Origin: Candidatus Rifleibacteriota bacterium
GTDB taxonomy: Bacteria > UBP17 > UBA6191 > JACPRK01
Assembly (NCBI GenBank): GCA_016213865.1
Contig: JACQZL010000107.1
Coordinates: 6,666 to 19,376, forward strand
Length of the DNA stretch: 12,711 nucleotides
Reading direction: 5' to 3'
Numbering within the stretch: position 1 is the stretch's first letter; each line of letters starts with the position of its first letter. Below, in pieces: positions 12,672-12,711 of this stretch. The notes below the pieces were generated by a model. The model was not told the DNA's origin. It worked only from the letters and a program-made list of their open reading frames with translations, and ran no database searches. The translations under genes and the position numbers were made by a program.

Positions 12672-12711
12672 CTACTTGCACTTCATCTCCTTCAGGTACA
12701 CGGAGAGGGCG
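12672..12711 (-). CDS. C-terminal end of a minus-strand gene (partial)
   Basis: From the right edge the minus strand reads ALSVYLKEMKCK and then a TAG at 12674-12672. Every complete codon ends in G or C, as in the real genes here, and the residues form a plausible amphipathic C-terminal helix. The stop sits just beyond the repeat element, as expected for a gene convergent with the response regulator. With about 12 codons the family cannot be named; cytochrome c-like proteins often end in similar helices, but that is only a guess. Confidence 0.4.
   Translation of the reverse strand, partial: ALSVYLKEMKCK

Overview
The window is uniformly GC-rich, with strong G/C preference at third codon positions. 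It reads as a chromosomal segment of a diderm (two-membrane) bacterium. The evidence is lipoprotein-type signal peptides, two predicted outer-membrane beta-barrels ending in phenylalanine, and an SLH-domain porin. The PorV-like barrel next to an SLH porin suggests an environmental, little-cultured lineage, but no marker gene here fixes the phylum.

Left part (1-4816). A voltage-sensor ion channel gene runs off the left edge on the minus strand. Its upstream region holds a CGCAAAG-type inverted repeat and, pointing right, a good sigma70-type promoter. That promoter serves a secreted zinc metalloprotease with a signal peptide, HEFQH and NE motifs. The reading frame shifts by one base near 1990-2005 and the coding sequence then continues for about 910 codons to 4732, so the two frames look like one gene of about 1,320 codons broken by a single-base change. 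A rho-independent terminator follows.

Middle (4817-5360). This is about 540 bases with no credible protein gene. A promoter with a perfect TTGACA box and 17-bp spacing drives a region whose predicted ends pair (GTGCACCG with CGGTGCAC, about 175 nt apart) and which ends in a terminator. This is a candidate small structured RNA, possibly 6S-like. A second, bidirectional-looking terminator lies further on, before the next gene.

Operon (5361-11254). Four same-strand genes encode envelope proteins. They are an SLH-domain, coiled-coil, beta-barrel porin; a small lipoprotein with a CBM48/glycogen-binding-like fold; a lipoprotein with a glucodextranase C-terminal-like (DOMON-like) domain and a long basic Pro/Ala-rich tail; and a PorV/UPF0164-type barrel. 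The last three are tightly spaced. Together they look like a cell-surface module that ties the outer membrane to the cell wall and may bind or move glycans. That role is an inference from domains and gene order.

Right part (11255-12711). A response regulator has a complete first receiver domain and a degenerate second one. It lies between a TTCGTG-type repeat and a repeat-rich tail. The tail has three exact CTAACAC copies, a fourth about 175 bases on, and two nested perfect inverted repeats. The last 40 bases look like the C-terminal end of a convergent minus-strand gene.
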